Shown piece by piece: positions 34,345 through 42,224 of a stretch of DNA of 64,000 nt (positions within the stretch are counted from its first letter, which is position 1; each line of letters begins with the position of its first letter). Source of the DNA: an uncultured Eubacteriales bacterium (GTDB taxonomy: Bacteria > Bacillota > Clostridia > Oscillospirales > Acutalibacteraceae); assembly GCA_934630515.1 (NCBI GenBank), contig CAKTVV010000007.1:1-64000 (forward strand), written 5' to 3'. The notes beneath the pieces were generated by a model. That model saw nothing but the letters and a program-made list of their open reading frames with translations. It was not told where the DNA came from and searched no databases. Made by a program: the position numbers and the translations under genes.

Positions 34345-36392
34345 ACCGTTACCGTCCGATCCTTCCGTTGCATTTTAGCCGGATCCTTCCATACGATCCG
34401 ACCGTATTCCGGGTGCCGGGGCAGAATATCCTCGACCAGCACCGAGATAGGACCGCTCGCCCAGGGATGGCACAGACTGGTGTTCCACTTCTGCTCCTTG
34501 CCGAATGCCTCAAAGCAGGTGGTGCCCCCCTCCCGCACCATATTGTACCAGGAATGCTCGCCGGTGGAGGTGATGAGCCGGTACGCTGCCGTTTCCCGTC
34601 CGGCCCGGCACAGCGCCTTCAGCAGAAACCACGCTACATATACACCGCAGCACAGGCCTTTTTCCTCCAAAAAATCTGCCAGCCGATTCGTATCCTCCGG
34701 TCGGGCAAAGCCATAAAACAGCGGCAAAATATTTGCATGGAGGGAGCTATGCTCGCTGCCCTCCGCATCGGCAAACAAGCCGGTCTCGGCCCGGTAAAAG
34801 GTACGGTAAAACGCCTCGATCAGCTCCGGACTGCGCCGCAGCTGCGGCTGCCCGAGGAGCTCCCGTATCTGTTCCGTCTGCATGGTGCAGCCAATATAAA
34901 AGGCATTGATCATATTGTGGCAGCCCGCACCCACCGGGTTCGGCAGAGGAAAATCATAGCCATCCCGGCAGCCCTCCGGCCAATCCACCAGATTCCATTT
35001 GTCCCACACATGCTCCAGCAAGCCGTCCGGGCGGGCAAATTGCGCAAAATGCTGCAGTATTCCCTCGCATACGGTCAGCGTCTGCCGCAGATACTCCCGA
35101 TCACCCGAATAGGCATAATAGCGCAGCGCCAGCAGCGGAAACTGGAGGGAATAATCGGCGATCTCCTGCATATGGCTGCCCGGCGTTACCGCCAGCAGAC
35201 CCGGACATACAGCAGCCGATTGCATTTGGTTATCCATCGCCTTGCGCAGCAGCGACAGGTCGCCGGTCAGCAGCGACTGGGAAGCGCCGGAAATAGTCAG
35301 ATCTCCGGCATACTGCCCCTTTTCCCGCTGCGGGCAATCCGTGAAGGTCTCCTGCGCCCCATATTTAACGCCGTTTTTGCAAAGCTCAAATACGGCAGCC
35401 AGCACCTCATTGTCTGTTTCCAAGCGGCAGAAATCGTCATCAAAGGGATAATGCCGCACCATCACTGTGCAGGTGTCCACCTTTACATCACGATCTGGCA
35501 CCAGCGTCACATAGCGGAACGCCTTATAATCGTACTGCATCCACTCGTTTTCGCCCTCCGCCAGTGTCCACCATTCCTCATAGCGGCAGTTGCAGCGCAT
35601 ATCGAACCGGGTCTTTTCCGGAATATCCGCCGTTTCCTCACCGCAGAGAATGCGCACCCGCTGTCCCGCCTTGCCGGTCACACGCAAATGCAAGCTGCCG
35701 GTCAGCTCGTGCCCAAAATCGTAATAAATACCGCCTGTAGGCAGCAACTCTGTCGTCGCCGGCGTCTGCTCGTACACCTGCAGCTCTTTGGCGGGCATCG
35801 CTGCAAATGTATAGTCTACCGCCTTTACAGCCGCCGCCTTATAGTTGACCGCCTGCAGCCGGCTGTCGTAATCCTCCAGAAACTGGGTATCATACCCCAC
35901 CGTGCGCTCACCGATATAGGTACGCAGCTGTCCGCACTCCCAACTGCCGTCGGTGTGAAACAGGCATTGCCCGTCAGCGTCGGCCTCAGCGATCAGACCG
36001 ATGCGGTCGTCTCCGCTCTGGTAGGAGCGGCAGATGCGCCCGTGATAATACACCTCCGCCGTCAGCACGTTTTCGCCCGGCTGCAGAAAAGAGGTCAGCT
36101 CCACCTCATTCCAATAGTAAGCAAACGGATACCCCTGCGCCGGTCCCTGACACACATAGCGCCCGTTCAGGTATAGCTTATAGTAATCGTCTGCCGTGAT
36201 GCGCAGCATACAGCTTTTCGGCACGCTGTCGCAGAAAAAGCTCTTGCGGAACAGGTAGTGCTGCTGCTCCGGCAGCTCCCGAAGCGGCAGTTCAAAGGGC
36301 ACATGCTCCTTGTGCAGTACATTTTTCGGTGTGATCGTCACCCATTCTGCCGGACAGATCCATTCCGCCGACGAAAAAATCTGTTGTTTCAC
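34341..36392 (-). CDS. GH78-like alpha-L-rhamnosidase, second locus
   Basis: 683-residue GH78-type protein. N-terminal carbohydrate-binding-like region with ITADDYYKLYLNGRYVCQGPA and FLQPGENVLTAEVYYHG; catalytic block ETFTDCPQREKGQYAGDLTISG; aromatic C-terminal part (WYNMVREGGTTCFEAFGKEQKWNTSLCHPWASGP). The start is taken as GTG 36392, where GGGGGAG precedes it and the gene does not run into the oxidoreductase gene. No signal peptide. It shares only the family pattern with the enzyme at 2183-4441, so its substrate may differ. Gene order suggests work with the Gfo/Idh oxidoreductase. Confidence 0.83.
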   Translation of the reverse strand: MKQQIFSSAEWICPAEWVTITPKNVLHKEHVPFELPLRELPEQQHYLFRKSFFCDSVPKSCMLRITADDYYKLYLNGRYVCQGPAQGYPFAYYWNEVELTSFLQPGENVLTAEVYYHGRICRSYQSGDDRIGLIAEADADGQCLFHTDGSWECGQLRTYIGERTVGYDTQFLEDYDSRLQAVNYKAAAVKAVDYTFAAMPAKELQVYEQTPATTELLPTGGIYYDFGHELTGSLHLRVTGKAGQRVRILCGEETADIPEKTRFDMRCNCRYEEWWTLAEGENEWMQYDYKAFRYVTLVPDRDVKVDTCTVMVRHYPFDDDFCRLETDNEVLAAVFELCKNGVKYGAQETFTDCPQREKGQYAGDLTISGASQSLLTGDLSLLRKAMDNQMQSAAVCPGLLAVTPGSHMQEIADYSLQFPLLALRYYAYSGDREYLRQTLTVCEGILQHFAQFARPDGLLEHVWDKWNLVDWPEGCRDGYDFPLPNPVGAGCHNMINAFYIGCTMQTEQIRELLGQPQLRRSPELIEAFYRTFYRAETGLFADAEGSEHSSLHANILPLFYGFARPEDTNRLADFLEEKGLCCGVYVAWFLLKALCRAGRETAAYRLITSTGEHSWYNMVREGGTTCFEAFGKEQKWNTSLCHPWASGPISVLVEDILPRHPEYGRIVWKDPAKMQRKDRTVTV

Positions 36393-36403
36393 TATTACTC
36401 CCC

Positions 36404-37393
36404 CTATTCTTCTACTCCGGGAAATCGGATCCCAGCCCTCCGGCGAATGCTCTGCATACACCGGCTGACCGCCAGCGCTAACCGATCCTTCTCATCCGGC
36501 GCTGTCAGCCCCGCCTCAACGCTGCGGGCAAAGGCGGCGATCTCCCGCCCCATGAGTACATCTTTTTCGTCCGTTCCGTAAATCGGTCGGGGCGGCTGCC
36601 CGTTTTCGTGGAGGGTGATATCCCCCAGCTTGGAGATGGATCCGACTGTCACGCTGCCCTGATCGCCCAAGATCTCGCTGGGTGCCGCCCCTTGCGCCGT
36701 TTTATTATAGGTCAGTGTCACCAGCGTGTCCGGGCAGGACAGCACCGCTGTCCCCCAACCGTCGGCACCGGTGCGCAAAAAGCCCGCCGCCGCCTGAATT
36801 TCCGTCGCCTCGCCAAACAGATACAGCGCCGGATACACGCAGTAGACACCCAGATCCATCAACGCACCGGTATGCAGCGCCGGATTAAAGATGTTCGGCG
36901 TTTCTCCTGCCTGATATGCCTTATATTTTGAGGAAAACTGGCAAAACTGGAAATGCGCCGCTGTGATGGTTCCACACCGGGCGACAGCGTCCTGCAGCAA
37001 GACCAACTGCGGCTGATACAGCAGCATGATCGCCTCCCGAAACAGCAGTCCACGCTCTGCTGCCAGCCGCTGCAGCGATTCCACCGCCGCCGGGTCAGCG
37101 GACAGGGGCTTTTCGCACAGCACATGCTTGCCTGCCTCCAAAAACAGGCGGCACTGCTCAGCGTGGCAGGCGTTCGGGCTGGCAATATACACCATATCCA
37201 CACAGTCGCTCTGCGCCATCGCCGCCGGCTCCGTGAAGGTGTACGCAGCGCCGACCTCGGCAGCAAATGTCTCTCCCCGTTCCCGGGAGCGGGAGCATAC
37301 GGCGGTGAGCTGCAGCAGCTCCGGATACCGGGCAGCCCCGGCGATCATGGAGCGGGTGATCCAGCCGGTACCGATGACTCCGTATCGCAGCAT
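36404..37393 (-). CDS. Gfo/Idh/MocA family oxidoreductase
   Basis: 329-residue NAD(P)-dependent oxidoreductase. The Rossmann start is YGVIGTGWITRSMIAGA and the conserved EKP motif is in HVLCEKPLSADPAAVE. The C-terminal substrate domain shows GALMDLGVYCVYPALYLFGE. Such enzymes act on sugars, inositols or glycosides. It precedes the GH78 gene by 11 bases, so it probably processes the sugar released. It is divergent from the TSUP pair with only 37 bases between starts. Confidence 0.9.
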   Translation of the reverse strand: MLRYGVIGTGWITRSMIAGAARYPELLQLTAVCSRSRERGETFAAEVGAAYTFTEPAAMAQSDCVDMVYIASPNACHAEQCRLFLEAGKHVLCEKPLSADPAAVESLQRLAAERGLLFREAIMLLYQPQLVLLQDAVARCGTITAAHFQFCQFSSKYKAYQAGETPNIFNPALHTGALMDLGVYCVYPALYLFGEATEIQAAAGFLRTGADGWGTAVLSCPDTLVTLTYNKTAQGAAPSEILGDQGSVTVGSISKLGDITLHENGQPPRPIYGTDEKDVLMGREIAAFARSVEAGLTAPDEKDRLALAVSRCMQSIRRRAGIRFPGVEE

Positions 37394-37430
37394 AACGATT
37401 CCTCCTATCCTGATCTATGGAAGTGTATGA

Positions 37431-37790
37431 ATGAAAGCTATCGGAAAGTATTTGATCGCCGGGGCGCTGGCGGGCGCCGCCAACGGGCTGTTCGGCGCCG
37501 GGGGCGGCTTGTTTCTTGTGCCGCTGCTCATCGGCTGGGCAGGCATGGAGGAGAAAAAAGCCTTTGCTACCTCAGTGGCGATCATTCTCCCTCTGTCCGT
37601 GGCGTCGTTCGTAATGTTTTGCATCGGCGGCGGGCGGGTCTTTCGGGAGGCGCTGCCTTATTTGATCGGCGGGATCCTCGGCGGTCTGCTGTCCGCCCGT
37701 CTGTTTAAGAATATTCCGGCGGTATGGCTGCACCGTCTGTTTGGATTGCTTATTCTGTACGGCGGCATTAAGGCGGTGATGCTCCCATGA
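37431..37790 (+). CDS. Half-size TSUP (TauE/SafE) membrane protein, N half
   Basis: 119 residues with about four membrane segments. The repeat motif ANGLFGAGGGLFLVPLL and GGLLSARLFKNIP match one half of the TauE/SafE transporter fold, whose full-length members have about 250 residues and eight segments. Its stop overlaps the start of the second half by four bases (ATGA), so the two are surely made together and should pair. Transported ion unknown; sulfite, sulfonate or related anions are typical of the family. The ribosome site is weak (GGAAG). Confidence 0.82.
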   Translation: MKAIGKYLIAGALAGAANGLFGAGGGLFLVPLLIGWAGMEEKKAFATSVAIILPLSVASFVMFCIGGGRVFREALPYLIGGILGGLLSARLFKNIPAVWLHRLFGLLILYGGIKAVMLP

Positions 37791-38149
37791 TGTGGCTGCA
37801 AGGACTCATCGGCGTCGCCACCGGCATCATCAGCGGATTCGGCATCGGCGGCGGCTCCCTGCTGGTGCTGTATCTCACCGTATTCGCCGGGGTATCCCAG
37901 TACACCGCCGGCGGGATCAATCTGCTGTACTTTATCGGCTGCGCCCCGGCTGCGCTCATCGGACACATCCGCCAAAAAAACATCGTCTGGAGCGCCGTCC
38001 TCTGGTGCAGCGTCGCCGGGGTCGCCATCGCCATCCCGGTGTCGCTGCTGGCCGCCACGATGAATACCGGTCTGCTGCATCGCCTGTTCGGTGTGGTGCT
38101 GCTGTATATCGGCATCAAGGAGCTGAAAGCCAAGCCGCCAAAAGTATAG
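37787..38149 (+). CDS. Half-size TSUP (TauE/SafE) membrane protein, C half
   Basis: 120 residues, about four membrane segments. GIISGFGIGGGSLLVLYL is the partner of the glycine-rich motif in the preceding gene, and LLHRLFGVVLLYIGIKEL closes the fold. Each half alone has the internal-repeat layout, so the pair could form a heterodimer equal to one full TauE/SafE unit. Starts in the last codons of the upstream gene. Confidence 0.82.
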   Translation: MMWLQGLIGVATGIISGFGIGGGSLLVLYLTVFAGVSQYTAGGINLLYFIGCAPAALIGHIRQKNIVWSAVLWCSVAGVAIAIPVSLLAATMNTGLLHRLFGVVLLYIGIKELKAKPPKV

Positions 38150-38253
38150 GTATCATAGCACATTTCTCTGCATATTGCAACGCTGTTTTCCCGGGAAAAA
38201 CACCTTAGGAAAAACGGAATCGGAAAATTTCGCAAATTTTCGCAAAAAAACAG

Positions 38254-38282
38254 TTGACAAACGCCAAAACATTCGCTATAAT
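38254..38282 (+). promoter_or_regulatory. Consensus promoter of the tRNA-Asp/tRNA-Thr unit
   Basis: TTGACA (38254-38259), exactly 17 bases, TATAAT (38277-38282). Perfect sigma-A consensus. A small hairpin GTTGCC-AC-GGCAAC (38290-38303) follows before the first tRNA and is probably removed during processing. Confidence 0.9.
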
Positions 38283-38307
38283 ATAGCCCGTTGCCACGGC
38301 AACTTGT

Positions 38308-38384
38308 GGCCCGGTAGTTCAGCTGGTTAGAACGCTAGCCTGTCACGCTAGAGGTCGACGGTTCGAGCCCGTTCCGGGTCGCCA
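38308..38384 (+). tRNA. tRNA-Asp (anticodon GTC)
   Basis: 77-base cloverleaf. Acceptor GGCCCGG pairs with CCGGGTC, anticodon loop CTGTCAC carries GTC, TpsiC loop GTTCGAGCC, and CCA is encoded at 38382-38384. Only three bases separate it from the next tRNA. Confidence 0.97.
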
Positions 38385-38387
38385 TTT

Positions 38388-38463
<76 letters not shown>

Positions 38464-38465
38464 TA

Positions 38466-38503
38466 AAAGCCGAACGAGTCTTTTTGACTGGTTCGGCTTT
38501 TTT
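38466..38503 (+). terminator. Terminator of the tRNA unit
   Basis: AAAGCCGAAC / GTTCGGCTTT stem with an inner GAGTC/GACT pairing and TTTTT tip, followed by TTT. It starts two bases after the CCA of tRNA-Thr. Confidence 0.9.
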
Positions 38504-38578
38504 CATGCTGTTTTCGTCAAAAAGTTGTGTCCGGTCATTCAGTCCCTTGCGGTCACGCCGCTTATATTCCCTGCGTGC

Positions 38579-38607
38579 TTGACACACACTGTAAGACGTG
38601 TTATACT
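38579..38607 (+). promoter_or_regulatory. Probable promoter of the MFS gene
   Basis: TTGACA (38579-38584), 17 bases, TATACT (38602-38607). The spacer holds an imperfect inverted repeat ACAC...GTGT that could be an operator. The leader to the TTG start is about 125 bases and holds nothing recognised. Confidence 0.7.
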
Positions 38608-38740
38608 GCACCCATCCATGATAAATTGTGAGGTAAAAACCGTGAACTGTCCGATTTAAGCACAACGATCTTCCTTATGCGTTGTATCCAGAATGCGACG
38701 CCTGTTTTGTTGTGCAAAAAATCGGAAAGGACGGTTCCTC

Positions 38741-39892
38741 TTGACAAAGAATAAGAATATTCCGCTGATGTATACCATTGCGCTGTTACAGGGCATGGTC
38801 TTTTACGGCGCCATTGCCACCCTATACCGGCAGGCGCTCGGGGTCAGCGTGTTTCAGATCACACTCATTGAAAGCATCAGCCTGCTGCTGTGCATTGCGC
38901 TTGAGATCCCATGGGGCATTATTGCCGACTGGATCGGATATAAGACTACTCTGGTTCTCTGCAATGGGCTGTATTTTATCTCTAAGCTGATCTTCTGGCG
39001 AGCGACCGGCTTTTGGTGGTTTTTGCTGGAACGGGTACTGCTCAGCGTAGTGATCGCCGGATCCTCGGGCGTAGACAGCAGCCTTTTGTATTTATCCAGC
39101 CCACCGGGAAAAAGCCAGACGGTCTTCGGTATCTACGATGCCATGGGCTTGCTGGGGCTGGTGATTGCCGCCCTGGTCTATTCCGGGTGGATCCGGGAGC
39201 GGTACGCCCTGGCCGCCGGGCTGACGGTCATCACCTACGGCATTGCCGCCTTGCTGACCCTGCTTCTGACAGAGGTGCGGCAAAAGGAGCGACACCCGTT
39301 TTGCCTGCGGAATCAGGGAAAGCTCCTGCGTCAGCTGCTGAGCGATCCTGACCGGCTGCTGTTTCTGGCGGCGGTCGCCTGCATCACCCAGACGCATCAA
39401 ACGGTGACGGTATTTCTCAATCAGCTGCAATATGAGCGGTGCGGTCTGTCCTCTGTCTGGATGGGGTATCTCTATGTAGCCGTGACTCTCTCCGGCGTGT
39501 GCGCCGCCGGCTCCGCCCGCTGGACAAAAGGCTGGGGTGGCCGCTGCGGCGGCACCCTGCTGCTGGGCACGGCTCTGGGTGCCTGCGTGCTGCTGGCGCT
39601 CACCCGCAGCCCTGCCCTATCCGCCGCCGGCATGATACTGCTTCGCATGGCGAACAGCTTATTTCAGCCCTTTCAGCTGGAGCAGCAGAACCGCATGGTG
39701 CGTTCCGCCGACCGAGCCACAGAGCTGAGCCTGTGCGCCATGCTGGTAGACGGGGTAAGCGCCGGGATCAGTGTTCTGCTGGGTGCTATCGCCGCCCTCC
39801 GGCTATGGGCTGCCTTTCTGTGCGGCGGGGTGCTTTGCCTGATCGGCTTGGGGCTGTTTCGGCTCTGGTATCGACGCACGCAGCTGACTTGA
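38741..39892 (+). CDS. MFS transporter
   Basis: 383 residues with about 12 hydrophobic segments. The block GIIADWIGYKTTLVLCNGLYFISKL between segments 2 and 3 is the G-x3-D-x2-G-x-K/R-x-x-L signature of the major facilitator superfamily. The TTG at 38741 was chosen because GGAAAGGA lies nine bases upstream; the in-frame ATG at 38693 has no ribosome site. An inner basic loop (LTEVRQKERHPF) separates the halves. Substrate unknown; it may be a drug or metabolite exporter. Confidence 0.85.
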   Translation: MTKNKNIPLMYTIALLQGMVFYGAIATLYRQALGVSVFQITLIESISLLLCIALEIPWGIIADWIGYKTTLVLCNGLYFISKLIFWRATGFWWFLLERVLLSVVIAGSSGVDSSLLYLSSPPGKSQTVFGIYDAMGLLGLVIAALVYSGWIRERYALAAGLTVITYGIAALLTLLLTEVRQKERHPFCLRNQGKLLRQLLSDPDRLLFLAAVACITQTHQTVTVFLNQLQYERCGLSSVWMGYLYVAVTLSGVCAAGSARWTKGWGGRCGGTLLLGTALGACVLLALTRSPALSAAGMILLRMANSLFQPFQLEQQNRMVRSADRATELSLCAMLVDGVSAGISVLLGAIAALRLWAAFLCGGVLCLIGLGLFRLWYRRTQLT

Positions 39893-39925
39893 TCCCAGCG
39901 CTCCGAGCCTTGCGGCATTCATGGC

Positions 39926-39954
39926 CGGTTCCATATGAACCGCAAAGCTATACT
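39926..39954 (+). promoter_or_regulatory. Palindrome and -10 upstream of the esterase gene
   Basis: CGGTTC-CATAT-GAACCG (39926-39942) is a perfect 6-bp inverted repeat, followed seven bases later by TATACT (39949-39954). The repeat would cover the -35/spacer region, so it could be a repressor operator. Confidence 0.4.
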
Positions 39955-40003
39955 AATTCAAATATGCACAAAGCCAAATATATTTCTAAAAGGATGATAA
40001 ACC

Positions 40004-40795
40004 ATGTCCGAAAACTTCCCACTCTGGGATGCGACGATCCCGCACAGCACCCCCGACGCTGACGTTCCCAATCGCATGACCCGCTTTTCGGCTCCCGGAA
40101 GCGAGCTGAAGCCGGCGGTAGTGGTGCTGCCCGGCGGCGGCTATGTCGGACGGACAGCCCATGAAGGGGTACCGATCGCCGAATTCTATCAAAGTCAAGG
40201 ATTCCACGCATTTGTGGTGGATTATCGGGTCGCTCCCCACCGATTCCCGGCAGCTTTGTCCGACGTGCAGCGGGCGATCCGTCTCATCCGCCGGCACGCC
40301 GCCGACTGGTGTGTCGATCCGCAGCGGATCTTTGTATGCGGCTTCTCCGCCGGCGGACATTTAGCCGCCAGCGCCGCCATTCTAAAGGAGGATCACTCCT
40401 CTGTGAGCGACGAAACGGACGCCTTTGATTTCCGCCCCAACGGCGCCGTTTTAGGCTATCCGGTCATTTCCGGTATGGAGGCTCACGGGCACACCGGCAG
40501 CCATCAAAATCTGCTGGGCGAGCGTTTTGCTGCCGAGTGCGAGTCGCTCTCTCTGCAAAACCGTGTGGATTCGCATACTCCGCCCTGTTTCATCTGGCAC
40601 ACAGCTGCCGACGCCGTCGTGCCGGTGGTTCACTCGCTGCTGCTGGCGGATGCGCTGGCAAAGCATCAGATCCCTTATGAGCTGCACATCTTCCCCTATG
40701 GCTACCACGGTCTGGGGCTGGCGCTGGACGATCCGGCATATGCCGACGTCGCCCGTTGGGCCGGCTGGAGCGCCGATTGGATCCGCCGAATCTGA
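40004..40795 (+). CDS. Alpha/beta hydrolase, esterase/lipase-like
   Basis: 263-residue alpha/beta hydrolase. PGGGYVGR is the oxyanion-hole region of the HGG/GGG type, GFSAGGHLAAS carries the catalytic Ser, TAADAVVPVVHS the Asp and GYHGLGLA the His. It resembles acetyl-xylan or BD-FAE-type esterases that remove acyl groups from sugars. No signal peptide, so cytoplasmic. AAAAGGATGA precedes the ATG. Preceded by its own palindromic promoter region and closed by a terminator. Confidence 0.85.
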   Translation: MSENFPLWDATIPHSTPDADVPNRMTRFSAPGSELKPAVVVLPGGGYVGRTAHEGVPIAEFYQSQGFHAFVVDYRVAPHRFPAALSDVQRAIRLIRRHAADWCVDPQRIFVCGFSAGGHLAASAAILKEDHSSVSDETDAFDFRPNGAVLGYPVISGMEAHGHTGSHQNLLGERFAAECESLSLQNRVDSHTPPCFIWHTAADAVVPVVHSLLLADALAKHQIPYELHIFPYGYHGLGLALDDPAYADVARWAGWSADWIRRI

Positions 40796-40820
40796 GAACA
40801 CATTATTCCCGGAATAAAAA

Positions 40821-40860
40821 ACAGCCCATCGGCGAGACAAAGCTTTCGCCGACGGGCTGT
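40821..40860. terminator. Bidirectional terminator between the esterase gene and ackA
   Basis: ACAGCCC/GGGCTGT with an inner TCGGCGA/TCGCCGA stem around GACAAAGCTT. AAAAA precedes and TTTCTAT follows, so it can serve both convergent genes. Confidence 0.8.
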
Positions 40861-40892
40861 TTCTATATGCAAGATTTTTCTGCTATCTGCGC

Positions 40893-42080
40893 TTATGCCA
40901 GCGCCGCCGTATCCCGGGCGATGACCATTTCCTCGTCCGTGGGGATCACCCATGCCGGAATAGCGGAATCCGCTGTGGTGATGAGGGTCTCCTTGCCGTG
41001 CACCTCGTTGGCCTTTTCGTCGCATTTCATGCCCAGGAAGCCCAGCGCCTCAATAATCTCCTGCCGTACCCGGGGCTGGTTCTCCCCGATGCCGGCGGTG
41101 AATACCAGTGCATCCAGACCGCCCAGCACAGCAATATAGGCGCCCACATACTTCAGCACCTGATAGGTACGCATATCCCAAGCCAATGCCGCACGCTTGT
41201 CACCCCGGGTGATCGCCGCCTCGATGTCCCGGTCGTCGCTGTATTGTCCGGAAATACCCAGCGTACCGGACTTTTTATTCATGATCTCGTCCATCTGCGC
41301 CGGGGTCAGCTCCTCTTTTTCCATAAGGAATGTCACCACAGAAGGATCAAAGCCGCCGGAGCGGGTGCCCATCATGAAGCCGTCCAGCGGCGTCATGCCC
41401 ATGGTGGTATCCACTACCTTGCCATCCTTGATGGCGGCGATGGACGAGCCGCTGCCCAAATGGCAGGTGATGATGCGGGTGCCCTCGGTGCGTCCCAGCA
41501 GTTCGCAGCAGCGAGCGCTCACATAGCGGTGAGAGGTGCCGTGGAACCCATAGCGGCGCACACCGTATTTTTCATAATATTCATAGGGCAGACCGAACAT
41601 AAATACCTTCTGCTCCATGGTCTGATGGAAAGCCGTATCGAACACCGCCACTTGGGTGATCTCCTTTCCGAAGGTCGCCGTTGCCGCCGAAATGCCCTGC
41701 AGCGCCGCCGGATTATGCAGCGGAGCCAGAGCCTTGAGAGAATCGATGTCTGCCAGCACCTCATCGGTGATCACCACGGAATGGTCGTACTTGGAACCGC
41801 CCTGCACCACCCGGTGGCCAATAGCGCTGACCTCGCCCAGATCGTGGATGACCTTTCCCTCGCCCTCGGTAAGCGCCTTTTTCACCTGAGCGAACGCCGC
41901 CGTATGATCCGGCATAGCGACCTCGCTTTTCCATGCCTGACCGTGAGCCTTGTGGGTAAAGCTGCCCATCGGCTGTCCGATACGCTCGCAGATACCCTTG
42001 CCCAGCACCTGCTCCCCTTCCATGTCGATGAGCTGATATTTCAGAGAGGAGCTGCCGGCGTTGATAACCAAAATTTTCAT
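40893..42080 (-). CDS. ackA: Acetate kinase
   Basis: 395-residue ASKHA-fold kinase making ATP from acetyl phosphate. ILVINAGSSSLKYQLID is the phosphate-1 motif, VVQGGSKYD and FDTAFHQTMEQKVFMFGLPYEYYEKYGVRRYGFHGTSHRYVS are family blocks, and HLGSGSSIAAI and FTAGIGENQPRVRQ bind nucleotide. Length is normal. No pta gene is adjacent. Runs from its own promoter. Confidence 0.97.
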   Translation of the reverse strand: MKILVINAGSSSLKYQLIDMEGEQVLGKGICERIGQPMGSFTHKAHGQAWKSEVAMPDHTAAFAQVKKALTEGEGKVIHDLGEVSAIGHRVVQGGSKYDHSVVITDEVLADIDSLKALAPLHNPAALQGISAATATFGKEITQVAVFDTAFHQTMEQKVFMFGLPYEYYEKYGVRRYGFHGTSHRYVSARCCELLGRTEGTRIITCHLGSGSSIAAIKDGKVVDTTMGMTPLDGFMMGTRSGGFDPSVVTFLMEKEELTPAQMDEIMNKKSGTLGISGQYSDDRDIEAAITRGDKRAALAWDMRTYQVLKYVGAYIAVLGGLDALVFTAGIGENQPRVRQEIIEALGFLGMKCDEKANEVHGKETLITTADSAIPAWVIPTDEEMVIARDTAALA

Positions 42081-42114
42081 ACATCATTCTCCTTGTTCAA
42101 TTAGTCCGCTTTTT

Positions 42115-42143
42115 ATCATACACTCTTTTAACGGAAATTTCAA
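42115..42143 (-). promoter_or_regulatory. Probable ackA promoter
   Basis: Minus-strand TTGAAA (42138-42143), 17 bases, TATGAT (42115-42120), about 35 bases before the ackA ATG. Back to back with the tmcAL promoter. Confidence 0.65.
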
Positions 42144-42165
42144 CCATTCCGGGCAAAATTCCGGT

Positions 42166-42194
42166 TTGACAACGGAAAAAACTGCTGGTACAAT
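42166..42194 (+). promoter_or_regulatory. Probable tmcAL promoter
   Basis: TTGACA (42166-42171), 17 bases, TACAAT (42189-42194) with TGG directly before it, then AGGAGG and GTG 42225. Confidence 0.75.
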
Positions 42195-42224
42195 GGAACC
42201 ATCAACCGCAAGGAGGTGTCTGCT

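Noticed and set aside
34263..36176. 637-residue plus-strand ORF
   Set aside because: Antisense to the GH78 gene, with low-complexity composition and no motif.
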